In this document: one piece after another, positions 17,636 to 26,876 of the stretch
How the letters are laid out: each line of letters opens with the position of its first letter
How positions within the stretch are numbered: the first letter of the stretch is position 1
Origin: Lysinibacillus mangiferihumi
Lineage (GTDB): Bacteria > Bacillota > Bacilli > Bacillales_A > Planococcaceae
Direction of reading: 5' to 3'
DNA: 64,000 nt
NCBI RefSeq assembly: GCF_003049665.1
Contig: NZ_PYWM01000024.1
Span: forward strand, 1-64,000
Position numbers and translations under genes: made by a program
Notes under the pieces: generated by a model
The model's input: the letters and a program-made list of their open reading frames with translations, nothing else
Told to the model about the DNA's origin: nothing
Databases searched by the model: none

Positions 17636-18742
17636 TTATTCATTCATAAAGAAATACCAGACTACTGCTGCAATCATTAACGATACAAGGACTGCAATTG
17701 TTACACGCAATGGCGAAATCGGTGCGTCTCCTCCAACACGACCTGTCTGACCATTCACCATAAATCGATAAATTTTCTCTTTATATCTAAAAGAAGAAAG
17801 CCATATCGGTAACATTAAATACTTATATGTAATGTCATCATGTGTTGTAGAAAATCGCACATTGGAGACAACATCTGCAAATTTTTCTATACGAATCTTT
17901 GCTGTAATTTCCGCTTCTAAATGATCGTGAATTTCTCTCTTTGCTTGGTTCCAGCCATCCTGTAAACCAATGCTATAGCGTTCTGAGAGAAATCCTGCTA
18001 CATACTCCGGTTTATAGGATTTATTATTTAATAAGTTAAATGGCTCTATTTTTCGCATCATCTGACGATCATAGCGAGTTGTTGCACTAATTAAATAATC
18101 ATCTATAAATTCCTGATAGAAACCACTGGTAGTATACCAATCTGTAACTGTACGCTGATTGCCATCCTTATCAGTGACCGTTCGATGCTTACCATAGCTT
18201 GCCGAATAGCGTGAGCTTGTTTTTGTATCAAACGTCCAATAAGGTAGATAAACACCTTTAAAAGCATCCGGCTTTGCACTAATTTTAGCAGCCTTTGGCG
18301 TAAACCATTTACTTTTAATCCACTTTTGAAAATTTTCGCCTGCTTGTTTATCTGTTACTTCAAATGTACATACGCCATTTGGTGCAAGTGTATTTGAAGC
18401 ACTCGCTTCCATTACTTGATTTGAGCCACAATATGGACAGCTATCTGCTACTTGTAATGCATCATAAATCGTTTCAGCAGCACAAGCTTTACAAACAACC
18501 GTTTTTTTCTCTACGCCCCAGTTAAAGTTTCCTCGCTCTTCGGCCTTTGCAAAATCCATTTCTTGGGCCACTTTTTCTTGTTCCTTTTCCGGTTTGGCAA
18601 TCTCGGTTTCAAAGCCACAATATGGACAAGTTAGCTTGCCTGTTGCGGGGTTAAACTCAATTGATGCACTGCATGATGGACATTCAGCATCGAATTCTAG
18701 CTTTGCCTCTTTGACGTTTTCCATTTCTTGCGTCGTCATCAT
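17636..18742 (-). CDS. ydjG: Zinc-ribbon membrane protein (YdjG-like)
   Basis: 368 residues. Two N-terminal zinc ribbons (CPSCSASIEF...CPYCGFE and CKACAAE...CPYCGSNQ, within the first 110 residues), a middle domain with YLPYWTFD and a KHRTVTDKDGNQRTVT loop, and one C-terminal membrane span (about 345-364) with a short tail. B. subtilis YdjG has the same plan and is encoded with the SPFH protein YdjI, as here (11-base gap). Likely a membrane-stress partner of the SPFH protein. AAGGAGATG is upstream of the ATG pair. Confidence 0.82.
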   Translation of the reverse strand: MMTTQEMENVKEAKLEFDAECPSCSASIEFNPATGKLTCPYCGFETEIAKPEKEQEKVAQEMDFAKAEERGNFNWGVEKKTVVCKACAAETIYDALQVADSCPYCGSNQVMEASASNTLAPNGVCTFEVTDKQAGENFQKWIKSKWFTPKAAKISAKPDAFKGVYLPYWTFDTKTSSRYSASYGKHRTVTDKDGNQRTVTDWYTTSGFYQEFIDDYLISATTRYDRQMMRKIEPFNLLNNKSYKPEYVAGFLSERYSIGLQDGWNQAKREIHDHLEAEITAKIRIEKFADVVSNVRFSTTHDDITYKYLMLPIWLSSFRYKEKIYRFMVNGQTGRVGGDAPISPLRVTIAVLVSLMIAAVVWYFFMNE

Positions 18743-18753
18743 CAGTCATCTCC

Positions 18754-20073
18754 TTACTTTAGATCATTATCATCGAAAACATCGCCACATTCAGGGCAAA
18801 ATTTCGGAGGATTTGCAGGAGTTTCTGGCTGCCAACCGCATTTATCACAAGCATATTGCAATGCGCCAGACGGTTTTTTTGCCCCACATTCACTACAGAA
18901 TTTACCTTTATTGATTGTGCCACATGAACATGGCCAGCCTTCTTCTACTGGCTTTGCTGCACCACAGTTTGAGCAAAACTTACCCGTATTCTCTTGTCCA
19001 CATGAACATGTCCAAGCATTGGATGGGCTCGATTGTTGTGGCGTTGTTGCTTGTCTCTGTTTATTTTGCTCGCTCATTTGGAATAGTTGGCTTGCATTGA
19101 CGCCACCCGCTTGTGTTGCCATATTCATCCCCATGAACCCAGCCATTGCACCGCTTTCATTGTGCGCAGCTGCAATCATCGCCTCTGCTTGTGCCCCAGT
19201 TAAATGCGCAGCCGCCATCCCAGGATCACGCATCACTGCATTGCGCTGTAGTTGTTTTATCATCGCTTCATCTTCTTCAGAAGCTTTTAATGAACTAATT
19301 CCAAATGATACGACTGCTAAACCACGTGTTGCCAACCATTTTTCTGATAACACTTTGTTAAGGGCATCTGCCAGCGCCACTGTATGCGCAGGGATTTCAC
19401 TATAGCGCACGCCACTTGCCGAAATTTGAGCAAATGCTGGTTGTAATGCCGTCATAAGCTCTGTTTTCAATTGACTATCAATAGCATCACGTGTATACTC
19501 ACGCTCTACATTTCCACAGACATTTGTATAAAATAATAATGGGTCTACTATTTTATAAGAATATTCACCATGACAACGAATGGTAATATCAATATCTAAG
19601 CCAATATTGCGGTCAATGACACGGAAAGGAATTGGCGCAGGTGTTCCGTACTTATTGCCAACGATTTCTTTTTTATTGAAATAATACACACGTTGATCTT
19701 TAGCAGGCTCTCCACCAAATGTGAAACGCTTTCCAATTAGCTTAAACGTTTCCGTAATGTTTGCTGACAGATCATCCCCATACATAATAGATGGCTCTGT
19801 AGATGTGTCATAGACATATTCACCAGATTCGGAAGAAAACTCCACTACCTTGCCTTGCTCAACAATCATCATACATTGCCCTTCATTAATGGCAATGATT
19901 GAACCATTACTAATCAGATTGTCGTTTCCTTTATTTGAGCCACGTTTCGAAGTGCGTTTAATACCTTTAGCAACCAAAACATCTGCTGATAAGGACTCAC
20001 AGTAGAAATACTCACGCCATTGATCTTCTAATACACCTGCTAATGCCCCAATACCTGCTTTTAATAAACCCAT
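18754..20073 (-). CDS. ydjI: SPFH-domain protein with C-terminal zinc ribbons (YdjI-like)
   Basis: 439 residues from the ATG at 20073; the GTG at 20085 is part of the AAAGGTGG site. The first 300 residues are SPFH/stomatin-like (VFSS/virion-core type), followed by an Ala/Met/Gly-rich hinge and three zinc ribbons (CSCGQENTGKFCSNCG, CSCGTINKGKFCSECG, CDKCGW...CPECG). This resembles B. subtilis YdjI, a membrane-associated partner of YdjF (PspA-like). No pspA-type gene is adjacent. Likely scaffold in membrane stress response. Confidence 0.85.
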   Translation of the reverse strand: MGLLKAGIGALAGVLEDQWREYFYCESLSADVLVAKGIKRTSKRGSNKGNDNLISNGSIIAINEGQCMMIVEQGKVVEFSSESGEYVYDTSTEPSIMYGDDLSANITETFKLIGKRFTFGGEPAKDQRVYYFNKKEIVGNKYGTPAPIPFRVIDRNIGLDIDITIRCHGEYSYKIVDPLLFYTNVCGNVEREYTRDAIDSQLKTELMTALQPAFAQISASGVRYSEIPAHTVALADALNKVLSEKWLATRGLAVVSFGISSLKASEEDEAMIKQLQRNAVMRDPGMAAAHLTGAQAEAMIAAAHNESGAMAGFMGMNMATQAGGVNASQLFQMSEQNKQRQATTPQQSSPSNAWTCSCGQENTGKFCSNCGAAKPVEEGWPCSCGTINKGKFCSECGAKKPSGALQYACDKCGWQPETPANPPKFCPECGDVFDDNDLK

Positions 20074-20472
20074 TCTATTTCCCACCTTTAAATAAATACT
20101 TAATGTTATTTTATCATTAAAAATATTGCTCTTCCTATTGTACTACGCAAGAAAGGACAATTTGTTTCAAAATTTTTACTTGGGCATTAGGATGCTTATT
20201 ACTTCCCTACTGAAAAACCGTCAAATAATTTTCCACCATATGGTGCAAGGCGAAGCCAAGCGAATTAATAATTTTCGCTAAAGGTCTTGCATAACTAATT
20301 TTTATAAGAGTTCGGGATATTCTTTATAATCATCATGCTATGATTAACTTTGCTCAACTACACATTTATTGCACATATAGTTTTAATTAATAGCAATAGA
20401 AAATGACCAAATTCAATATTAATAGAGAACTTGGTCATTTTTAAATGTTAAGTAAGTTAATCATATTTATAT
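20074..20472. other. Intergenic region
   Basis: Contains upstream DNA of the ydjI-like gene and the terminator at 20401-20440. No coding signal seen. Confidence 0.5.
20401..20440. terminator. Rho-independent terminator
   Basis: A perfect 10-bp stem AAATGACCAA / TTGGTCATTT with T-rich flanks. On the minus strand it follows the unknown gene at 20473-20751. Confidence 0.7.
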
Positions 20473-20751
20473 TTATTTGTTAAATATAACTTCCCCTGTA
20501 TCTGCTAATTTAATAATTACAGGTCTTTTATCACCTATTCCTATTTCGATATATTTGTTATTCGTCACCTCTTTCACCAATGCAACATGATATTCCTCAT
20601 AGCCTTCGTCATGAAGTTCTAATCCGTTGTCTGTGTCATAAAATGTATCAATTTCGCATAAACTGGTCTGATTATTATCCCAAGTTATTTCTATTTTAGG
20701 CTTTGAAGTACTATACTCAAGTAATTTTAAAACTACATTATCAATAATCAT
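20473..20751 (-). CDS. Unknown small acidic protein
   Basis: 92 residues from the ATG at 20751, with GAGGAGC upstream; the longer frame to 20802 runs back over the nucleotidyltransferase relic in another frame. Soluble, acidic, with a KPKIEITWDNNQTS strand and a DEGYEEYHVALVKE segment. The size and acidity recall toxin-immunity proteins, but I do not recognise it. Confidence 0.6.
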   Translation of the reverse strand: MIIDNVVLKLLEYSTSKPKIEITWDNNQTSLCEIDTFYDTDNGLELHDEGYEEYHVALVKEVTNNKYIEIGIGDKRPVIIKLADTGEVIFNK

Positions 20752-20767
20752 CTTATCTAGCTCCTCA

Positions 20768-20938
20768 TTAGGCTGTCTTTTGATTTTTATCAAAAACGAC
20801 AATATCTAAATCCGAGGTCTCTGTCGCCTCTCCCCGAATGACACTTCCAGCCAATAAAGCCCCATCGGAATGAGGGAAATGTTTTGTAATAAACTGAAGT
20901 GCTGCTTCGACTGCGTGATCCCTTTTTAAATAATCCAA
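20768..20938 (-). pseudogene. Clipped nucleotidyltransferase (only N-terminal 56 residues)
   Basis: A TTG start with GAGGTGG opens a frame with the nucleotidyltransferase signature AGSVIRGEATETSDLDIVVF, but it stops after 56 residues (KNQKTA). Intact relatives have about 250 residues. The downstream part has been replaced by the unknown gene at 20473-20751. It keeps the GS and DxD motifs but lacks the rest of the fold. Confidence 0.75.
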
Positions 20939-21147
20939 ATTGCCACCTCTTCCTGAAAATTACTGAATTATATAGAATATACTTTCTACACTTGCAGAAA
21001 ATCTCCTGTTAAAGCGAATCAAATTTTTACAAAGGAATTTGTAATTAATAACAGATTGCTAAAATCATGTATAATATATATAGCACGATGAAAAATGGTG
21101 CTAATACCGTTGTATGGTTAATTTTCTAAACAGAAAGGAGCTATAAC

Positions 21148-21930
21148 ATGGACCAACAAGAGATTTTAACGATTATGAACTTAACGAAGAGTTATGGCAG
21201 CAAAGAAATTTTAAAAGGAATTGACTTACATGTGTCAAGAGGCGAAATTATTGGCTACATCGGTCCCAATGGCGCTGGCAAAAGTACAACTGTCAAAATT
21301 ATATTGGGGATTGAAGGGGAATATAGTGGTGAAATTAAGCTATTTGGGGAGGATATTAAACAAAATAGCATTGATTATAAACGGAAAATTGGCTATGTGC
21401 CTGAAATAGCCGATGTTTATGATAATTTAACTGGCTATGAGTATTTGACTTTCATCGGCCAGCTTTACGGATTGCATTTAGATGTAGCGACCGCCAAATC
21501 TAAATCATTAATGGAATTGTTCGGTGTTGGAGAAGCCTATCATGCAAGAATATCTTCTTATTCAAAAGGCATGAGGCAAAAGCTATTAATTATCGCCAGC
21601 CTTATACATAATCCAGATTTACTGTTCTTGGATGAACCTATAAACGGCTTGGATGCGAATAGTGTCATGATTTTCAAAGAGATTTTAACGCAATTAGCAG
21701 CCCAAGGTAAAACGATATTTTATTCCTCCCATATCATGGATGTGGTCGAAAAAATCAGCAGTCGCATTATATTACTGAATGATGGAAAAATCGCTGCTGA
21801 TGGAACATTTGCTCAACTACAAGCCGCTAATACGGCCGGAACGTTAGAGGGGATTTTCAACCAACTAACAGGTTTTCATAATCATAAAGAAATTGGTGAA
21901 CAATTCGTAGCGGTTGTCCAGGAGGTGTAG
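21148..21930 (+). CDS. ABC transporter ATP-binding protein
   Basis: 260 residues. Walker A GPNGAGKST, signature YSKGMRQKL, Walker B LLFLDEPINGLD and H-loop YSSHIMD are all present. It has AAAGGAG 8 bases before the ATG and a likely -10 TATAAT at 21070-21075. It forms an operon with the permease gene 2 bases downstream. Such pairs export peptides, drugs or lipids, or act in regulation; the substrate is unknown. Confidence 0.93.
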   Translation: MDQQEILTIMNLTKSYGSKEILKGIDLHVSRGEIIGYIGPNGAGKSTTVKIILGIEGEYSGEIKLFGEDIKQNSIDYKRKIGYVPEIADVYDNLTGYEYLTFIGQLYGLHLDVATAKSKSLMELFGVGEAYHARISSYSKGMRQKLLIIASLIHNPDLLFLDEPINGLDANSVMIFKEILTQLAAQGKTIFYSSHIMDVVEKISSRIILLNDGKIAADGTFAQLQAANTAGTLEGIFNQLTGFHNHKEIGEQFVAVVQEV

Positions 21931-21932
21931 TA

Positions 21933-23549
21933 ATGAAAGATTTCAAAGTCCTGCAACTACTTGATAAAATGCAATTTATTTTTCGGAAAATGGGCATTGA
22001 TTATTCGATTATGAGACAAATCCTCCATATTAAACTAACGATGGATGAACGTAAAGTACCAACCATCTTTAACCAAAATAAAAAAGATCAAAAAAATAGC
22101 TACTTCAAATCTTTATGGATTTACGCCCTTTATGGTCTTATACTCATTCCTTTTATGGGGTTTGGTGATAACTATCATTTTCAAATGAGCATTGCATACG
22201 GCATAGTTATCTTTATCGTGATGACTACTTTGATTTCCGATTTTTCTTCTGTACTACTTGATGTTCGTGACAGAAGCATCCTGTCAACGAAGCCGATCAA
22301 TGCTAAAACGATAAATGCCGCTAAAATATTGCATATCCTTATTTATTTAACTTATTTAACAATTGCCTTAACGGCAATTCCCCTTTTAGTCAGCTTGTTT
22401 ACACAAGGAATATTATTCTTTCTATTAACCGTATTGGCACTTATCTTCATCAATATTTTCATTGTCGTGCTTACAACTATTTTGTATATTGTGATTTTAA
22501 GATTTTTTGATGGAGAAAAGCTAAAGGACATCATTAATTATGTGCAAATTGGCTTATCCTTAGTGTTAATGATTGGTTATCAAGTGCTTATTCGCTCCTT
22601 TGAGTTTGTCAACCTTGAAATTGTCGTAACGTTCAAATGGTGGAGTATTTTCATCATCCCTATGTGGTTTGCCGCTCCTTATGAGCTTATCCTAAATGGG
22701 AATAACTCTTACTTCACGTTAGTAGGCTCTATCTTCTCCGTCTTTATACCACTTATATCAATAGGGCTCTATGTAAAGTTAATTCCAACCTTTGAGCGCA
22801 ATTTACAAAAGTTATTAAGTACGAGTAAATCAAAGAAGGAAAAGAGAAGTCGTTTAAAAGATTATTTCTTATCTTTTATATGCCGAACAAGTGAGGAAAG
22901 GGCATTTTACCGTTTTGCCTCTCTTATGATGAAACAAGAACGGGATTTTAAATTAAAAGTGTATCCATCATTAGGCTTTTCTTTCGTGATACCATTTATT
23001 TTTATGTTTAATATGATGCGGTCAGATAATGTTGACTACTCGACTAGTATAAGCTATTTAAATATTTATTTTAGTATGCTGATTATTCCATCTGCTGTGA
23101 TGATGTTAGGTCATTCCGCAAAATATAAAGCCGCTTGGATTTACAAAGTCTTTCCAATTAAGGACTATACAGACTTACAAAAGGGTAGTTTAAAAGCCTT
23201 TTTAATAAAGCTATATATTCCGCTGTATATCGTTCTTAGCATCGTATTTTGCTTTATTTATGGCACGAGAATCATTCCAGATTTATTGATTGTTTTAGTA
23301 GCAAGCTGTTTGTACACAATCATTTGCTACATCGGCTTTGAAAGCAAAATTCCTTTTACGAAGCCCTTTGACGAAATCGGTGATGGGCAGAGTTGGAAGG
23401 CCTTAATATTATTTATTCCATTAGGTATACTTGCATTTATACACTATCTACTGGCAACAAGCATTTCTTATAGTACTTTTATTTATTTCTTTGTACTTGT
23501 CATTGTCAATTTCATTTCTTGGAAATTCTTGTTTAAACGAGCTAAGTAA
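21933..23549 (+). CDS. ABC-2 type permease, large
   Basis: 538 residues with about ten to twelve membrane spans in two halves and a cytoplasmic basic loop (STSKSKKEKRSRLKDY, about residue 290). It is the membrane partner of the ATPase encoded just upstream (AGGAGGTG overlaps the end of that gene). Large two-half permeases of this kind occur with many Bacillales ABC-2 exporters. Substrate unknown. Confidence 0.88.
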   Translation: MKDFKVLQLLDKMQFIFRKMGIDYSIMRQILHIKLTMDERKVPTIFNQNKKDQKNSYFKSLWIYALYGLILIPFMGFGDNYHFQMSIAYGIVIFIVMTTLISDFSSVLLDVRDRSILSTKPINAKTINAAKILHILIYLTYLTIALTAIPLLVSLFTQGILFFLLTVLALIFINIFIVVLTTILYIVILRFFDGEKLKDIINYVQIGLSLVLMIGYQVLIRSFEFVNLEIVVTFKWWSIFIIPMWFAAPYELILNGNNSYFTLVGSIFSVFIPLISIGLYVKLIPTFERNLQKLLSTSKSKKEKRSRLKDYFLSFICRTSEERAFYRFASLMMKQERDFKLKVYPSLGFSFVIPFIFMFNMMRSDNVDYSTSISYLNIYFSMLIIPSAVMMLGHSAKYKAAWIYKVFPIKDYTDLQKGSLKAFLIKLYIPLYIVLSIVFCFIYGTRIIPDLLIVLVASCLYTIICYIGFESKIPFTKPFDEIGDGQSWKALILFIPLGILAFIHYLLATSISYSTFIYFFVLVIVNFISWKFLFKRAK

Positions 23550-23585
23550 TACTTCAAAGAGATAGGCATTGCTTATATAACTAGT

Positions 23586-23624
23586 AAAAATCCACTTTGC
23601 TTATAATGGCTCAGTGGATTTTTT
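23586..23624 (+). terminator. Rho-independent terminator
   Basis: AAAAATCCACT pairs with AGTGGATTTTT and T's follow. It lies between the convergent permease and acetyltransferase genes and may serve both. Confidence 0.8.
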
Positions 23625-23635
23625 ACAATTCGTTT

Positions 23636-24103
23636 TTACAAATCGTGGCTCATCACGATTAATTCCCCTTTTATTCCCATCACTCTTACACCTTTATCTG
23701 TATAACCACACTTCTTATATAGTCCCTGTGCCGCCTCATTCCTTACATTAACTGCCAACACAATTTCATTCACGTCACGATAATGCTGTTTTACAAAGTC
23801 AGGTAATAACATTAAAGCTTTTTTTGCATAGCCTTTCCCTTGATGTCGATAATCTGTAGAAAAAGCTCTTATTAAAATAGCATGATCATTTTCACAATAT
23901 GGCTTTACACCCTCTTTTCGATGTAACACAAAGAAAACTACAAGCATCCCATCCTCAATTGCTAAAATGGCATATCGATTGACATCCTCTTTAGAAAGCG
24001 CAATACATTCTTGCGGTGTTCCTGTAAATTCAAGTTGTTCAGCTGTTAATTGATACTGGTCAATTAACGCGTTAAAGCGATTATCGTATATGTATAGTTG
24101 CAT
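23636..24103 (-). CDS. GNAT family N-acetyltransferase
   Basis: 155 residues from the ATG at 24103 (MQLYIYDNRF). The acetyl-CoA loop DYRHQGKGYAKKAL and the NVRNEAAQGLYKKCGY motif are classical GNAT elements. GGGG lies 7 to 8 bases before this ATG; upstream ATGs at 24115 and 24157 are worse placed. Substrate unknown. Confidence 0.87.
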   Translation of the reverse strand: MQLYIYDNRFNALIDQYQLTAEQLEFTGTPQECIALSKEDVNRYAILAIEDGMLVVFFVLHRKEGVKPYCENDHAILIRAFSTDYRHQGKGYAKKALMLLPDFVKQHYRDVNEIVLAVNVRNEAAQGLYKKCGYTDKGVRVMGIKGELIVMSHDL

Positions 24104-24200
24104 AATTTTCCCCATCCCCCGTGCAGAACGTTTGTTCTGATTATAACAATGTGACAAATTTTATGCAAGATAAAAAAATTTGATGGATTTAACATGATAA

Positions 24201-24238
24201 AAAGAAAAAAGACAGCACCAGTTATTATTCTGGTCCTG
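24201..24238 (-). terminator. Rho-independent terminator
   Basis: On the minus strand CAGGACCAG pairs with CTGGTGCTG (one mismatch) and TCTTTTTTC follows. It ends the thioesterase transcript. Confidence 0.65.
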
Positions 24239-24286
24239 CCTTTGGCTTTCTTCAATTCAATTAACGTAAACATAAAGCTTCTGATA

Positions 24287-24712
24287 TTATTTTGTTGCAA
24301 CTGCAATTTCTTTATATTTGGCATCCCAAGCAGGGTCAATTTTACTTAAAGAAACAGGTCGTAACGATTCTTTATGCGCTAGAATATGTACGGACTGTGC
24401 TATTGCAGCAATCGTGCCATCTTCATGTAAAATTTCATAACCATATGTTGTACGGAGACGATCGTGTTTCTCTACCCAAGTACGCACTGTTGCCACCTGT
24501 CCATAGTGCATAGCAGCCTTATAGGAAATAGATAGATCCATTACTGGCGACACATACCCTTCCTTCTCTAATGCTGCGTACTCAAATCCCGCATCGCTCA
24601 CTAACTGCGTACGTCCAATCTCCATCCAAATGATATAGTTGGCATGGTAGACAACGCCCATTTGGTCTGTCTCCGCATAGCGAATCTCAATCTGTTTTTC
24701 ACTCACAAACAT
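24287..24712 (-). CDS. Acyl-CoA thioesterase, hotdog fold (YbgC/4-HBT type)
   Basis: 141 residues from the ATG at 24712 (the GTG at 24721 is inside the GAGGTG site). The motif RYAETDQMGVVYHANYIIW contains the catalytic Asp of the 4-hydroxybenzoyl-CoA thioesterase family. It hydrolyses acyl-CoA esters in the cytosol. The Bacillus relative is YneP. A single gene. Confidence 0.88.
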   Translation of the reverse strand: MFVSEKQIEIRYAETDQMGVVYHANYIIWMEIGRTQLVSDAGFEYAALEKEGYVSPVMDLSISYKAAMHYGQVATVRTWVEKHDRLRTTYGYEILHEDGTIAAIAQSVHILAHKESLRPVSLSKIDPAWDAKYKEIAVATK

Positions 24713-24870
24713 TTTCTTCACCTCGTCCTACATTATAGCGTAAAAATGCTGATTTGGCGGGGTTTAGGCTTTGGGGATGAAAAATAAATAAAAATATAAA
24801 TTTACAAAATGTAGATAATTAATATTAATATTGGATTTAGTAAAAAATGGTGATATCCGTTTTCACCCTA

Positions 24871-24916
24871 TGTACCCCACTTATTTGGGGTACATATTGG
24901 GGTACACTGGGGTACA
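24871..24916. repeat. Four copies of TGGGGTACA, one inverted
   Basis: One inverted copy (24871-24879) and three direct copies (24886-24894, 24898-24906, 24908-24916) lie within 46 bases. The first two form a palindrome. The 9-mer core is shared with the palindrome at 15117-15141. Confidence 0.6.
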
Positions 24917-24960
24917 AAAAAATATAAAATAATATAACACTGGGCAGGTGCTAAGTAAAA

Positions 24961-24992
24961 AAAAGTCACTCAAAAAATTCGAGTGACTTTTT
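24961..24992. terminator. Bidirectional terminator hairpin
   Basis: AAAAGTCACTC pairs perfectly with GAGTGACTTTT and T-runs stand on both sides. No gene directly precedes it on either strand, which suggests a lost or displaced gene. Confidence 0.65.
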
Positions 24993-25273
24993 GTTTTCTT
25001 AAAATTTAATATAGAACTTTATCAAAAGTGGCTCGACAACCAAAAGAAAAAGTTAGAAAACAAGTAGCTAGAGCTATTAAAATAGAAAGGTGAAAAAAGT
25101 ATGTTTATTTCATCTTATGATATCCATATTAATGAAATTATCCACCCTAATATAGCTCTACCCAATCATTATAACCATCACTTAAAATAACGAAGATTTC
25201 TAATTAATAATCTTAATTACTTAAATTGTAATTGATTATTATATCCAATGCGCTTTCTTTATTTATATCATTA

Positions 25274-25474
25274 TTATGGTGTTGTGGACATATTCTCTAA
25301 AAACTCTTTAATCTCTTTTAGAGAACTATTTGACAGTAAATAGATAGTGTAAAGGTCTTTTGAATTCATAATTCTTCCCGAATCATTTGAAATCCATAGA
25401 AAAAAAGATTCATCTTCAAGATTAAACGTATACTGGGGATACTCAACATATGATATTCCTTCTTGCTTAGTCAT
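25274..25474 (-). CDS. Possible small unknown protein
   Basis: 66 codons beginning MTKQEGISYVEYPQY. The purine site (AGAGGT) touches the ATG, which is too close, so the start is doubtful. The acidic composition with a W-x-S-N-D-S-G-R segment is protein-like. Family unknown; it may be a fragment. Confidence 0.35.
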   Translation of the reverse strand: MTKQEGISYVEYPQYTFNLEDESFFLWISNDSGRIMNSKDLYTIYLLSNSSLKEIKEFLENMSTTP

Positions 25475-25517
25475 ACCTCTAATTGCTTTGTTGAAAACAG
25501 CTGATTTTTCTGATCCC

Positions 25518-25549
25518 TTTCAATCTATAAACTTTATTATAGATTGAAA
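25518..25549. repeat. Perfect 13-bp inverted repeat
   Basis: TTTCAATCTATAA and TTATAGATTGAAA flank a 6-base spacer. No T-run follows on either strand, so it is a poor terminator. It lies between the small gene and the broken DUF3800 gene, close to the prophage end. Confidence 0.6.
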
Positions 25550-25757
25550 CCTGGAAATTCCTTGTATACTGTTATTGATTGGTATCAATAATAAAGAATT
25601 AGGTCGCTCTGTGACCATGTTTTTTCAACTCCATAATTTCCAATATTTTTTTGCAAATTTGCAACATATATGTTGACTAAATTTAGCTAAGTAGTCTAAA
25701 ATGGAGTTAACTAGAAGGGCTTGGTCATTTCGAAGGCTTACGTTTTACGTGAGCTAC

Positions 25758-26621
25758 TCACGTAGGAATGACGGGGCCCATTTTTTTATGCTTAGATAGA
25801 TATTGCTTGTTCTCAACTTTATTACCAGGAGCAAATTTCCAGTGCCTATAAGAGTGTTTCCACAAATTCGCTATATCACCTTGCTTTCCAGTTGTTTCCC
25901 CTATGTTGAAATTAGGATATATTTCCCTTATATGAGCATTTATATGTTTGTATAACTTTTCTTTGGCAATTGTTCGTTTTCCTCGGTTTCTTTTACCCTC
26001 TGGTTTTGCTTTATGTTTCTCGTTTAATCTAAATTCCATTGAACCTAAAATAAGATCTAAACACTGAAGGATAATGTGGTGATGCGATACTGCCTCTGCT
26101 ATATCATCTTTACTATGGATAAATAATTTAGCATCTTTAAAGAAATCTTGATATTGCAAATTAAAAATATAGTCTTTAAATTTTTGATTCTTTTCTTTAG
26201 TATCAGGTAATTGATCAAAGAAAGGTTAAATAGAGATGGGTTCTTTTGTGGAATTCGAGTATTTCAATCCAAAAGCATGTTTAAAAAACTGATAGTACAA
26301 TAAAAAGTATTCATTATCCCTTTGCTCTTTTGTTAAACCGACAGGAATAAAGGCATTATGTGTAAACATAATTCTGATTTTAATTTTATCTTGTTTTATG
26401 AGACCAAATACCGTATCTACTAAAGACTTATATTTTTCCAAATAATTAGCCGTTACCTTCTGCCACTTTACTTCACCATTTATATTCAATTCAGAAATTT
26501 TATTTTCCAAAACTGTTTTTACTTCTTGTAAATGAATAGATCTTACTAATGCGCCACCGTAAAAATTACTGTAGTATTCTCCGTTTTTTACTGATTCATC
26601 ACAATAAATAATGTATTGCAT
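25758..26621 (-). pseudogene. DUF3800 protein interrupted by one in-frame stop
   Basis: Two open parts (26226-26621 and 25758-26159) lie in the same frame, joined by a single TAA at 26226-26228 and readable sequence (PFFDQLPDTKEKNQKF). Together they give about 287 residues with the DUF3800 marks: YCDES at the N-terminus, a GGA strand and a C-terminal HSKDDIAEA stretch with the acidic pair. DUF3800 resembles an RNase H-like nuclease and is common in phage-defence and mobile regions. It appears inactivated by the nonsense codon unless this is read through. Confidence 0.75.
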
Positions 26622-26838
26622 ACTTTATCACCCTCATTCGACTTTTTGCGCAACAATTAGATAATATTAGTTTCCATATTTATTATTGATTTTTTCATAC
26701 TATACTTATATACATACTTTAAAATTCATTAAATGTATTAATAGACTGAAAGGTATTTATTTATATTATACCTATCTATTGGATAAATGACTAAAAAAGC
26801 AATAAAAAATACACTAGATAATAATTAGACAAAATAAA

Positions 26839-26868
26839 CCCAAGCACAAAATTAATTAAGTGCCTGGG
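26839..26868 (-). terminator. Terminator of the prophage late operon
   Basis: On the minus strand CCCAGGCAC pairs with GTGCTTGGG and TTTATTTTG follows. It lies directly after the endolysin gene, the last gene of the late operon. Confidence 0.8.
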
Positions 26869-26876
26869 TATACATA

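Larger units (their letters stand above)
24713..25273. other. Intergenic region with repeats, near the prophage border
   Basis: Contains the TGGGGTACA repeats (24871-24916), a terminator (24961-24992), a coding-like fragment reading VARQPKEKVRKQVARAIKIE near 25027-25090 without a clear start, and a 29-codon frame (25101-25190) with AGGTG upstream. No proven gene. Confidence 0.5.

Noticed and set aside
18728-19405. Plus-strand open frame of 225 codons
   Set aside because: It is the reverse of the zinc-ribbon/SPFH genes; its Cys/His/Pro-rich product is an artefact of the antisense frame.
25101-25190. 29-codon plus-strand ORF with AGGTG upstream
   Set aside because: Too short and without a recognisable motif or conserved context; could be chance.
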